A stretch of 64,000 nucleotides of DNA from assembly GCA_028753945.1 (NCBI GenBank), contig JAPNXP010000009.1:2914001-2978000 (forward strand). Reading direction: 5' to 3'. This document shows positions 22,820 through 33,138 of the stretch, in pieces. A program made the position numbers and the translations under genes. The notes under the pieces are model-generated. The model was not told the DNA's origin. It did not search any database and was given only the letters and a program-made list of their open reading frames with translations. The DNA comes from Hexactinellida sp. DTS-2022 (lineage: Eukaryota > Porifera > Hexactinellida). Within the stretch, counting starts at the first letter, position 1. Each line of letters opens with the position of its first letter.

Positions 22820-23365
22820 CTAGGGTGCGAACCGTAAAGCCCGTGGCCCGCTATTTAAAGCCCGCGGCCCCCATATTTATTTCGCCAGCCCGCGATTTAG
22901 GAAATTTGTCTATTTTATGGCATTGCTTACTGATAAGAATCAGCAGACAGTACATTGAAGCCTAGGCTACAGATAACACTGCATGATTCTACCTCTCTAT
23001 GAGGATTATTAGATTTAACGAAAACAACATTTATAATACTTGTGATACAGTGAACTCTCGTTAAAACGAAGTGCTTGGGACCTGTAAATTCCTTCGTTAT
23101 ATCCGGCTATTCGTTATAAGCGGATAATAATTAATGCATTTAGTGCTCTGGGGGAAATATCCATTTCGTTATATCCGACTTCGTTATAACGGGAGTTCAC
23201 TGTACTTACATATAAAATAGTAATAATTTCATGACCAAATTAAACTATATTCATTTGTAAAATTGATCTTTTTGACTCTTTTCGGACCGTTTTTGGGCCC
23301 GCGGTCCGTGGAGAAAGGCCCGCAGTCCGTGATTTACAATAAAGCCCGCACGTTCGCAGCCTAAG
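22820..23365. mobile_element. hAT-type MITE, 546 bp
   Basis: Ends ctagggtgcgaac and gttcgcagcctaag with the perfect 8-bp duplication tacattga at 22812-22819 and 23366-23373. Subterminal GC-rich agcccg(c/t)ggcccg words occur at both ends. A pogo-like MITE sits inside. Confidence 0.85.
23048..23202. mobile_element. pogo/Tigger-like MITE, 155 bp
   Basis: TIRs cagtgaactctcgttaaaac and cgttataacgggagttcactg, bordered by TA (23046-23047, 23203-23204). It lies inside the hAT MITE at 22820-23365 and is therefore younger. Confidence 0.9.
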
Positions 23366-23507
23366 TACATTGATCTTTCATATTTCATCTCAATAATTCA
23401 GTGTTATAATACGTACGTTCCATTTTAATTTGTTGTATGTTATTTGTTTATCTTCATTAATAACCATGCTTTATGGAGTTATACCACCTTCAGTCTGATT
23501 GTATATA

Positions 23508-23765
23508 CCGTATTTATTCGAATAGTAGCTAGGCGATTATTGTTTTTTAGGCCATTTTGTGACCAATAATATTTGTGACTTTTCGAGAATATCAAATGTT
23601 GATACAATTTATTTAGTATAGTCAGTTGATAATCGTCTTGCGACTAATATTAGATAAAGAAATTTACTCAGGGTACCGGTACTAAATTTTTATTTGTAAT
23701 TTGGGGGGGCTATTATTGGAGGTAGGCGATTATTCGAATAGGGGCTACTATTAGAGTATATACGG
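23508..23765. mobile_element. TA-flanked MITE, 258 bp
   Basis: Ends ccgtatttattcgaatagta and tactattagagtatatacgg with TA on each side. The second inverted word gcgattattcgaatagg (23727-23743) extends the TIR. Probably Tc1/mariner type. Confidence 0.75.
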
Positions 23766-24078
23766 TAAATAGATATATATTAATTTTAATTATAAGGACT
23801 ATATTTGAGTAACCTATAAGGGCATATAAGACTCTCCAGCAGGATCGTTATTATTGTATGGAATGCCACCATCAGCATGAAGTTTTATAATATTCTATTT
23901 TCCAGATGACTACAATATAAAAAAGGTATTTAATGAATTCGTAAATTTAATTGAATACAAATACATATATACAATGTGTTTGCATGAAAATTCTCACTTC
24001 TCAAAATGTCTAAAAGAATTTTAATTAATAAAGTTTTAAAATATTTGAGAACTCAAATTATTATATTAAATAATAGTA

Positions 24079-25035
24079 CAAGGCTGGATTCGGTTAACCG
24101 TTGCTGACATCGATTAACGGTTAGAGAATTTATTAACCAGTTAGCCGGTCTGTTGAATATCAGCAGAGTTATTGGGAACTTACTGTATAAAGTATCAAAA
24201 AAATGTGTATTTTATTAGAATATGATAGTCCTGTTGCGTGTAAAATTGAGGCACGTGTAATTTTGAGTCAAATGCATTAGTGAACCATGGATATTACTTT
24301 ACCGTATAATTTTGAGTCAAACCAAGTTCCTTTGTGACAAGTTTGTGTAATAAAACATACAGTCCGACTCGATCTTATTTAGACAAAGATAATTTTATTG
24401 ATTGTATTAATTTGATTGAATGATCTTAACAATTGACTATCAATGAAAACTCAATTCAAGAGCTCAGTTGGAACTCGTTTTCTAGAAGTAGATCAATTAC
24501 CGGGCTAATAGTAATTTCAAAATATTCAGAGAAAATTGAACAAAGAAACAATTTATAATTTCTTTAAGTATTTATAGGATCCGCTATAGCGATGTACATT
24601 GGACTGTATGTTTTATTATAATCACAAAAGGAACTTGGTTTGACTCAAAATTACACTGTAAAGTAATATCCATGGTTCACTAATGCATTTGAGTCAAAAT
24701 TACACGGTAAAGTAATATCCATGGTTCACTAATGCATTTGACTCAAAAATTACACGTGCCTCAATTTTACACGCAACAGTCCTAAATCCATTTCTCATCC
24801 CACTTAATACATTTTCTTAAAACAACATTGTTTTTAGTTTACCTAAAATACGAAATGTATCAGTCAATGTACTTATGGGGTTATACTTTATACAGCTGAG
24901 TCTTATTCTGTAGTATAATACAAATTTTCTATAGGATTTATTGTATTGAGTAAGATGAGCGGTTAACCGGTTAACGGTGGAGGGAAATCGAATTGTAACC
25001 GTAGCCTCAGATCGGTTAACCAACCCCACCCTTTG
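24079..25035. mobile_element. hAT-type MITE (ggttaacc family), copy 1
   Basis: Ends caaggctggattcggttaac and ggttaaccaaccccaccctttg. The flanks taatagta and aatactag only partly match. The same family, in reverse orientation, interrupts the P-like gene at 53092-53516. The nested element at 24232-24778 accounts for more than half its length. Confidence 0.75.
24232..24778. mobile_element. Nested MITE with long inverted ends, 547 bp
   Basis: The left end tgttgcgtgtaaaattgagg and right end cctcaattttacacgcaaca are perfect TIRs, flanked by gtcc on both sides (a 4-bp duplication). Inside, attttgagtcaaatgcattag and ccatggatattactttac blocks recur; the right side has a tandem duplication of about 59 bp (24647-24767). 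Superfamily not clear. Confidence 0.8.
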
Positions 25036-25049
25036 AATACTAGATTAAA

Positions 25050-25330
25050 AAGTTAAGTTATACTCAAGTAAAGTTAAGTTTTACTTGAAAGTTATGCAAA
25101 TTCTAAGAATTTTGTTAAGTTTTGAAAATTTAAGAAAACTTAACGAAAACTTAGCATAATTTAATATATAAATAAGTTTTGCTTAAACTTAAGTAAACTT
25201 AAGTAAATTCTAAGAATTTTGTTAAGTTTTGAATATTTAAGAAAACTTAACGAATACTTAGCAAAACGTAAGTTTTTCTTAGGATTTGCTTAAGTGTTAA
25301 TTAATTTTAAGTTAAGCAAAACTTAAGTAT
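25050..25330. repeat. Right subterminal repeats of the Harbinger element
   Basis: Repeats of gttaagttttgaa, aacttaacgaa(a/t)acttag and cttaagtaaa, in two blocks of about 120 bp (25090-25160 and 25205-25270), mirror the array at the left end. Confidence 0.75.
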
Positions 25331-25385
25331 TGTTAGTGAATAAGGCACCAGGGAATGGGTCAATATCCAGGACTTCTTGGCATGA

Positions 25386-26173
25386 ATCCAGGGATTAGCC
25401 TGGGCTAAGTTATCCGATAGGATTCTAACGTCGATCGTATTCTACAGAACGATCGAAATAGAGATCGCGATCATTTTTTGAATAAATTGTCGATCCTACA
25501 TTCCGAACTTTTTTGAAAAGGTTGCCCAATTAAATTCATTAATAATAAAGCACTTGTCAAGTCTCAGTATGGATCATAAGGTCTTTCCTTAAATTTTGAT
25601 GGTGGCTAACTTAAGCTACGAATAATTTTTCTCTGGTGGCAAAATTAAACAACAGACGATTTAACAAACCACTGATAGCTCAATAAATTTCTGATCGTGT
25701 AAAATAATACTAATGTTCTATGTTTATAACAAATAATAAAATAAACATTAATTTACACAAAATCAAATAATTCAAAATATTGGAGGAATAGTGAGCAACC
25801 AAAGCCATAATTTGGTGGATTAAGAAATACTTTTGGTGGCTATTGCCATCAAACCACCTAATTTGTTGAACACAGATGCATTTAATTTGAATACAATTAT
25901 TGGTTCAATTTATCCATAAAAGTGATAAAACAGCCCCGTATCAAGGTATAAAATTTTTTCAGCTTGTTGAAAATCTAAATTCACTGTATCTAAAAGTTGG
26001 TAAGTTGAAACCTGAGCATCCTAAACAGTTACAACGGCAAATAAAAAATGATCGGGATCGGATTGGTGAACATTTGCAAAAATGCGATCGGGATCGATAC
26101 CGCGATACTATTTTTTGTGATGATCGGGATCGAGATCGCGATCAATTTTTTTGCGATCGACTAATGCCTGGAT
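25386..26173. repeat. Putative element with CGATCG-rich ends
   Basis: atccagggattag (25386) and ctaatgcctggat (26161-26173) are inverted. Next to each lies a patch dense in gatcg words (25433-25475 and 26048-26160), the right one with gatcgggatcg repeated several times. A 97-codon frame (25900-26193) over the right patch reads as Asp-Arg repeats and is a product of that repetition. Confidence 0.45.
25590..25880. repeat. Dispersed repeat family C, copy 1
   Basis: Shares ggtggctattgcc and caaaccacctaatttgt with 42300-42545. The second copy has the equivalent ggtggctaacgccaacaaac. No coding potential. Confidence 0.5.
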
Positions 26174-26371
26174 ACACTATTACATATGAATAGTAGACCA
26201 ATAATGAGTGCGAAAGTCATTATATTACCCAACCACAATATAAATTAGTGTTGCAAAAGTCACATTCAACCATTAGTTTATAAGAGTTTAATACTAAAAT
26301 ATGGCTGCACACTATTATTTCTTGTGATATGTATCTTTAATTAATTTAGTAGTTTACAACAATATATATTT

Positions 26372-26567
26372 TCGATCAGGTCCAAACGCATCCCTTCAAG
26401 AATTCCCTCGTAAAGTGCCAGTCCTTCACAATGATGCTGGTTACATGTTTCTTACAAGGATGTCCTTCATATGTTTCAGCACCCGTACGATCTAAACATA
26501 CTAACCGTTTGAAGTTTGAGGAGAAAGAACATTTCTTTACTCAAGTAATACAGGAAAGTCAGCAATG
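26372..26567 (+). other. Coding-like remnant, family unknown
   Basis: One plus-strand frame stays open for about 60 codons (…SFTMMLVTCFLQG…RLKFEEKEHFFTQ…) and ends in TGA at 26565. There is no ATG at its start and no recognised domain. It could be part of a decayed transposase. Confidence 0.25.
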
Positions 26568-27319
26568 ATTCAAAGCTGATGAGAAGTATTGTATTGCCAT
26601 TCTTAAAGCATTGAAGCAAAAGCTCAATATGATAACTCTCCAGAACTGGATTATTTAATTTTTACTCCAACGGTTAGAAAAATCAAGGATATAAATTGAA
26701 ACCAGATATCTGTTAATTCTGATATAACTACAAACGCTTTTTACGAAAACGAAGCGATTTCTCTATCCCTGAATGTCTTAAGTGATATACGCCAAATTGA
26801 AGCATTTTTAGTGAAATTATACATAGCTCAATTATAAAGAGTGGTTCTGAGATTCTATATGTCATCATGGTAATTCAGCTAGAGTACATATCATTAATGC
26901 AATTGATGAAACAGAGGAGTGTACCGCTAAATATCTGAAACTGAATAAAGAAGAAAATGTGATCTCTACAAACCTCCCTCGAATTCATTTTAGGCCAGGT
27001 TGAGAATATCACGCAGATACATTATTACATAGGTACTTGTATATTTCAAAAAGAAGTTCCTTAAATAATTGTGATGTAGTATACAATTTAGTATTTCTAG
27101 GTTTTGTAGCTCAAGGCTCATATCTACTCCCACTCCTGTTATAACTACTTGCAATCCCTTGACTGTTTATATTTCCAACATTTCGACACGAGACAAAGGC
27201 TGTACCATCCTATTGGATAAAAGAGCGAACACTTTGTTTTTCTAAAAAATACAATAATGAGAGACGAATTTTCAAAACCACTAGTACGAGGTGTGTGGTT
27301 TATATACTACTGTATTTCT

Positions 27320-27442
27320 CGGTCAATTATCCGATTGGGTCAACCAATTATCCGATTCGGGGAACCAATTATCCGATTGGGTCAACCAATTATCCGATTC
27401 GGGCAACAAATTATCCGATTGGGTCAACCAATTATCCGATCG
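27320..27442 (+). repeat. Tandem array inside the left terminus, about five units
   Basis: The unit caattatccgattgggtcaac, about 23 bp, alternates with caattatccgattcgggcaa. The array is translated in two chance frames that look like NYPIGST and IRLGQP repeats. The mirror-image array is at 28785-28895. Confidence 0.95.
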
Positions 27443-27548
27443 GAATTACTTTTGATTTTCATTGGTTTATCTATTTAGGATACTGGGTTGATTAGTATAA
27501 AACAAAGTAATACGAAATAAATATATTCCTAAATATTCATCATAAATT

Positions 27549-28654
27549 ATGACTTCCAGTTCATACGATGCAGGACAACACTCTGCCGCATCATCTACAG
27601 TTGCTATTTCACGAGGTGGGAGAGCTATTTCAAATGAATTACGGCAAAGACTTATCGATGCCCATGAGTCGGGAGTAACCTATAAACAGATGACCAGATT
27701 GTTTGGCGTTAAGAAGGATACCGCTTACAGAATTTGTAGCACCAGACAATATTCTACCAAACTTCGCGGTGGACCAAGATGAAAAAAGTTGGACGAGGAT
27801 TCGAAAAGTCTTCTCTTAATTTCTATTGAAGCCCGTCCCGATATCACTCTTGGCGAGATGAGAAATAAACTACTTCTCGAACGAGGGATAACTGTTTCGA
27901 TATCTACGATTGCTCGGTGTCTTGAAGGATGCTTAATTACAGTAAAAAAACTTGAATTACTTACGAGTGTACGTAATTCACCCGCAAACAAAGATTGTAG
28001 AAGAACTCATGCTCTATGGTTGCAAGAACAGCATGAAATAGGAGCAAGATTCTGTTACGTTGACGAGTGTGGATTTGGCTTATATACCGCTCGGAATCGT
28101 GGTCGATCAATTCAAGGATTGCCAGCTCGAAGGGTTGCTGATTATCAACGAACTCCCCATGTCACTCTGATATGTGCTATCTGTCCAGGTGTTGGACTCG
28201 TCCATTCAAAGATCCTATTCGGAGGTGCTAAACAAACACATTTTGATCAATTTATAAGTGAATTATTCCATCCTCGTTTGGTGCGGCATTGGAACCAAGT
28301 AGCTCAGTTGACACGGCATTTATCGTACTTGACAACGCTCCTTGTCACCGTGGGATTGAAAATAGACTTGAAGCTTCTATCACTTCACACATCGAATTGA
28401 AATGCCTCCCTACATACAGTTGCGAGTTGAATCCGATTGAGTTGTGCTTCCAAAGTCTAAAATCCTATATAAAACGAACTCTCAGCGCTCAAGGACCAAT
28501 TATACCAATTGAGAGCCAAACTATGGTAAGTGCAAGGAGAGATAAACTATTGCAATTATGCCCAAATGCTTTGAATCAAATTACTCCAGCAACTTGCCTG
28601 AATTCGTTCTACCATGTATTGACAGCAACAGTTCCGAGAGCAATACGCCTTTAA
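27549..28654 (+). pseudogene. Tc1/mariner-superfamily transposase, two lesions
   Basis: From ATG 27549 the protein has a homeodomain-like helix-turn-helix (ISNELRQRLIDAHESG, MTRLFGVKKDTAYRI), a second DNA-binding region, then the catalytic core YVDECGFGLY (first Asp), VLDNAPCHRG (second Asp) and SCELNPIELCFQ (Glu). A TGA at 27780-27782 interrupts the frame after GGPR, probably from CGA. A frameshift at about 28280-28290 moves the core from the phase of 27789-28400 to that of 28289-28654. The family usually encodes 340-370 residues, which fits the 27549-28654 span. With only two lesions it is a young casualty. Confidence 0.9.
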
Positions 28655-28784
28655 AATCTCTAGCAGCTACACTATTCCAATATATATATCCAATAAATCA
28701 CTTTATCCTATATTAATTAACTGTATTCATCATCACTATTATATCAAATATATCACTATAATTGTTGATTGCTCAAATAGGATA

Positions 28785-28895
28785 ATTGGTTGCCCGAATC
28801 GGATAATTGGTTGCCCGAATCGGATAATTGGTTGCCCGAATCGGATACTTGGTTGACCCAATCGGATAATTGGTTGCCCGAATCGGATAATTGAC
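28785..28895 (-). repeat. Tandem array inside the right terminus
   Basis: About five copies of ggataattggttgcccgaat, the complement of the left array, with one gacccaa variant. Confidence 0.95.
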
Positions 28896-28924
28896 CGATA
28901 AATACAGTACTAAAATTGATTAAA

Positions 28925-29010
28925 TAGCGTAAATAGGCCTAAAATAGTCAAATTGAACAATGTGAAAATTTAGTGATTATGTCATCATGCGATGAGTAAT
29001 CAGGGTTGGT
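28925..29010 (+). repeat. Repeat family E fragment beside the Tc1 element
   Basis: aaataggcctaaaatag and gtcatcatgcgatgag match the reverse complement of 17385-17450. Confidence 0.5.
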
Positions 29011-29669
29011 GGATTTTGAGGCATCTTGAACACAGGAACATGGTCATCTGGGTTGTAACTGCTCTTGCAACCGGGGACAGAACACGAGTTAAGCATGAAT
29101 AGAAGCTAATATGAATAAAATACAAGAGTGAAATTAAAAGGATGAGATTGTAAGTCAATAGAAGAGTTTGGAATAAAATCTGATCAATAGTTGTATATAT
29201 TTCAAGAATATTTCTAATTAATGTGGTTGATTATGATTATTATTTTTGAAAATAAATATTGTGGTAGGATTCATCCTTGGTCCACATTTTATAGGTTACT
29301 GTCAGGCCATATATAGAGTAGGCTATGCCATCTGCTATTTACAATGGGAAATAACCGAATTATGTCAATTGGCGCTTTTGAGTGTGGAAAACTTCAGGGA
29401 AATAGAATATGGTGAGCTTATAAGAGCGTTTTAACGGCGAAAAATGTAATACTTTATTATTCGAAGAATGCAGCACTTATCGGGTATTTGTTTTCTTAGA
29501 TTTTTGTGGCTTAACTCAAATACCTAAAGGACTCCGGATTTGCAAAATAAATTTCCTCTACCTTTTGACTTGAAAAAACATGCAAGTCCAAGAAACCCTC
29601 ATAGACGGGATGGGTGTGCTGCTTTGGTTGACTTTTTATTTGTTACGCTTGGAATTTTGACTAAATTTA

Positions 29670-29850
29670 TTCGAATACTAGCGAGCTTCGCTTGCTAGGG
29701 CGCTTCGCAGCAAACAAACCACACACCAACCGCTTCGCGGTTAATTTGTGGTTCATTTACTACTAACCTTGATTACAAAGCGTGAATAGGCCTAAATTCA
29801 AGGAATAATGAGTAAGCATATTTCCACGGGAAATTTAGATCATTAATTTG
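29670..29850 (+). repeat. Dispersed repeat family E, copy 2
   Basis: Contains cgcttcgcagc, cacacaccaaccgcttcgc and aaccttgattacaaagcg, matching the reverse complement of 17337-17760. The surrounding 29010-31160 has no supported gene. Confidence 0.55.
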
Positions 29851-30419
29851 AATGAACATAACCAAAATTGTATAAAAGCTATTCAACCGCTATTTGCGTA
29901 GTGAATACACTTTGCAACATTAAGTCGAAATAACTTGGAATTAAATAGGTTTCGCCCTGTTCAAATAGTAAAATCAACATTAAATCAATTGATTTTGATA
30001 TTCAATGAATATCATTGTTTTAACATAGCTGCCTGGCTGTAATTCAAACTAGTATATTGCCATCCAATTAACTAAAAATAGAATAAAAGCTAACTTCATA
30101 ATTTCAATTAACTGTCGAGTGCAAATTATAAGAAAACGATACACAGTAAACAAATCCCTACACTTATGACAATAAAAATGCAATAACAATAATAATAACA
30201 AGTATGAACACTATATCTAATCTCTTCAGTTTAATATCAGCTCCATTGAGTGGTGATCCTGTCAGCAAGTACCACTAAGAAATCTTGTATTTGAGTAGTG
30301 AGAGCTGTTCAGCGAGTGTATTTGCCATAAATATGCAATAAAAACACACTTGCCACGAATATAACGCTAATTACCAGGACGAGTACAGGATTACTAAGAA
30401 GGCATTAATATTAAATATA

Positions 30420-30655
30420 GAAGCTGTAATCAAACATTTTTTCATGTAATTTCAGATTTCAAATGGAATTAAATCCAATATTTGAAATTATTCAAATATA
30501 GGAAACATTTCAAATAATTTATTCAAGGCATACATCTTGAATCATTAAGATTCTAAGATTTTTGTAATATCATAAATGATTTGAAATGATTTGAATTATT
30601 TCAAATCAAATCAAATCAAAAGTTTCAAATTTTTCATTTGATTTACAACCCTGAA
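30420..30655. repeat. AT-rich repeat with a cagggttgtaaatc end
   Basis: Dense atttgaaat/atttcaaat words terminate at right in gatttacaaccctg (30639-30652), the same type of end as the MITE at 57176-57327. The left end (gctgtaatcaaac, near 30424) is degenerate and no duplication is seen. Confidence 0.5.
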
Positions 30656-31168
30656 GGTTAATTAAGAATTTTTACAATTTAGCAATCTATTTGGTTAGCA
30701 AACATTAATATTATACAATTTAAACATACGAAAGCTCTTCTCTAGGCTCATTTGAAAATTTCAACAAATGGTTAAGAATGCGTTTCCAACTTCCATCTTC
30801 CAAGCACACCCAATATAGACTACCCGACCAAAAGTATTTCAACAACAACAATTAGCATTCATACATTCAAGCTTCTAGCAGAGTAATAACAATTGTATAT
30901 GCTCAACATGGATGTTTACATTAAAGTTTACATCCTGTTTGCATGCGTGTTTGTAGCGCAGCGCTACATTGACTTCCTGGGAACGCTATTTTGATTTCCA
31001 GCGCAGCGCATTTCAGGAATTAAGCCCTTGATCAGTTCTTCGAAATATGAGGGGCAAATACCTATCAATTATTTAATTCAGCAATTAAAGAGAATATCCA
31101 AGGTCTGTTACCGAGATGTACATGGAGACATGCTACATAGCGAGTTAAAAGGTTATTGCATGTATATA

Positions 31169-31311
31169 CAGAGGCGGCGCCAGGATTTTCAGATAGGGGA
31201 TCCCTGGGGGGGCCAGGGGGTATTTCAGGGGGGGCCACACTGTTCAACATTGTTATTCCAGGGAGGGGCAGCCTCAAAAGAGGGGGCCATGGCCCCCCTG
31301 CGCCGCCACTG
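31169..31311. mobile_element. hAT-type MITE end pair beside family A
   Basis: cagaggcggcgccagg and cctgcgccgccactg are inverted ends, with G-rich interior. Flanks do not give a clean 8-bp duplication. Copy 1 of family A has the same terminus at the same place. Confidence 0.55.
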
Positions 31312-31697
31312 ATATAGGATAAGATATGCTTCAAATCCCTTAAAAACTTTTTAAGACTGGACCTCCCATGGTGACAAATGACGTAAGAATCTTCAAAAGG
31401 TTATTACATTAAAAGTATAGTCCCAATTGAGGTGAAATTTTGAGTGCAGCTACTACTTATTGTATACTGTTCAAAAACACTCTAATCTCAATTTATGAAA
31501 TGTTCAGATAGGGGCCTAAATTTTTCAAAATGATTGCCGGAGGCCCTTTGAATTTGTCGCTATAAAAAAGTTTTCCCAAATTTCGAGACCGGCATGGGAG
31601 CTTAAATCGCGAGATATATCCTAAAGTATCAGAATCAGGCATAAAACTTAACTAGCCAGAGGTTGGTCACGGAATCTTCATTTTTGACCCCACTATG
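31312..31697 (+). repeat. Dispersed repeat family A, copy 2
   Basis: High-similarity inverted match to 9235-9612 across the whole length, including ggtccagtc/gactggacc and tcgcgagatatatcc. Differences are single bases and short indels. Confidence 0.85.
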
Positions 31698-31942
31698 TCT
31701 TTGCTTGATTATTAGATAATGAGAGAAACCATATGAAAACATGTTTAACATAAGAATATTGAATTTGAATACGAACTGGAATCCTTGAATACATAGACTA
31801 ATAAGCGATTAGAATTCATTTTATCAAATGATTTACATAAGTGTACCAATATGTGGATGGGTTAGTGCCACTCCTACTACGCTTACATTTTGCTTACTAA
31901 TAAAAAATTTGTGCCATTTCCCCTAGTAAATGAAATGCATTA

Positions 31943-32310
31943 ACGAGTGTTATCTTAGCGGCGGATTCATCGGCGGATTCGCAGACCTCACGTTTATGCT
32001 AATAACTCAAAAAGTTTACGCTGTACGTGAAAAATTTTCACATCAGCGGGAAGATGAAAGTTGTGACAACCCATATATAATCCCAAAATGTCAAAATTCC
32101 TTAAGATGACTCAGCAATTTTCGCTCAAATTTAGACCTCGGTTTTTCCATAATAACTCAAAAATTATCCATCAAATCAAATTTTCCTTTTAATCACATGT
32201 CTATCTCACCTATGACAACCTGTCATGCAAATTTCAAAACAAAATATTCATTTTTGAAAAAATATTATTAACATAAATTTTTCTAAAATCGGCTTACAAT
32301 GATGATTTGA
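31943..32310 (+). repeat. Left TIR of the Mutator-like element
   Basis: About 365 bp match the reverse complement of both 37527-37886 and 37900-38240, for example gcggattcgcagacctcacg and ggttgtcatag as its complement. The inner border lies near gaaaaatttatgttaataat (as complement at about 32263-32282) and continues with cggcttacaatgatgatt, shared only with the proximal right copy. Confidence 0.9.
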
Positions 32311-32810
32311 ATACCTATCCAATATCCACAATGTAGAATATGTTGTCTAATAACTATTGATCAGAATTTATTATATCCTTTGTTTATAATTCAATGATTT
32401 CTCACTATAAATGGTACACTGCCTTTCTTCTACGTGTACTTGATTTTCTTCGAATGTATTTCATTTTTTTCAAACACACTTTTCACTTTTTTTTCAAAGA
32501 TCTTTTTGACTTTACAGCATATTTCTCATCTCCATTTTCTTCTCATTTATTTTCTGCTCTTTTCTTTATTCCTCCAAGTCGATTCTTCCAATTCAAGTGA
32601 GTTTTTTTATTTTATTTGCCTTTTAGCTACTTTGTTATTTATTTTAATACCAGGGCAGGCCATGGCCAGACCGATATTTTTACCACTACATTTTGAATGA
32701 TCAGATCTAAAATTTAATTTACAATAACGTGGCCTTCAAGCTTTGGATGCCCAAGTCCGGCGGAAGGAAATACCGCCGGCCTCGAATACTAATATAATTA
32801 CTATATGCAG
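32311..32810. other. Pyrimidine-rich leader region of the Mutator-like element
   Basis: Strongly T-rich (tttcattttttttc-like runs at 32440-32600). Open frames here encode Phe/Leu-rich strings and appear to be by-products of composition. It could be an untranslated leader or promoter region; no defined element was recognised. Confidence 0.3.
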
Positions 32811-32975
32811 TCGATACCAACGGACAATAAAAATTTGTTCGCTTTATCCGGAGTTCGTATTAACCGGAGTAATACCCATTCAATCGCCATTGTAAGGACC
32901 TGATTTTGTGGAACTGTTCTTCTTATCCGGAAATTCGTATTAATTAACCGTGTTCGTACTAACGAGGTTCTACTG
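32811..32975. mobile_element. pogo-like MITE remnant
   Basis: The right end cgtactaacgaggttctactg, followed by TA, is pogo/Tigger-like; interior words ttatccgga and gttcgtattaa fit. The left end (cagtcgatacc) is poorly matched. It sits inside the Mutator-like element. Confidence 0.5.
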
Positions 32976-33138
32976 TAGTAGTATATATATATGTATTGAT
33001 TAATTATAATAATTATTATTATTTCATCTAGTAATGACTTAATTAACCGTGTTCGTACTAACGAGGTTCTACTGTAGTAGTATATATATATGTATTGATT
33101 AATTAAAATTATTATTATTATTTCATCTAGTAATGACT
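32941..33138 (+). repeat. 99-bp tandem duplication reaching the start codon
   Basis: Copy 1 (32941-33039) and copy 2 (33040-33138) both read taattaaccgtgttcgtact through gtagtagtatatatatatg to catctagtaatgactt. Copy 2 supplies the transposase ATG at 33133. In copy 1 the same ATG gives Met-Thr-stop, a minimal upstream open frame. The duplication also repeats a tatatatata stretch and the pogo end. Confidence 0.9.

Larger units (their letters stand above)
19228..25348 (+). mobile_element. PIF/Harbinger transposon, 6.1 kb, with nested MITEs
   Basis: Left end gggccttattcaccaaagc and right end ttagtgaataaggcac are imperfect TIRs, flanked by CAG (19225-19227 and 25349-25351), a 3-bp duplication of the length usual for this superfamily. 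Both ends carry arrays of TTAAGCAAA-like words. It contains a DDE transposase gene on the plus strand and, converging on it, the Myb-like accessory gene: the standard two-gene Harbinger layout. At least five later MITEs lie in its 3' half, so the original element was nearer 4 kb. Confidence 0.85.
27310..28907 (+). mobile_element. Tc1/IS630-type transposon, 1.6 kb
   Basis: The ends ctgtatttctcggtcaatta and taattgaccgataaatacag are inverted and bordered by TA on both sides (27308-27309, 28908-28909). Inside each end lies a tandem array of a 23-24-bp word. The single gene is a DDE transposase on the plus strand. Confidence 0.9.

Noticed and set aside
25900-26193. 97-codon frame with Asp-Arg repeats
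   Set aside because: Low-complexity translation of gatcgg repeats; no conserved domain.
27257-27495. Open frames of repeated IRLGQP and NYPIGST
   Set aside because: Translation of the tandem terminal array in two phases; no independent coding evidence.
32394-32700. Phe/Leu-rich open frames as membrane proteins
   Set aside because: They arise from a T-rich leader region of the Mutator-like element and change phase freely.
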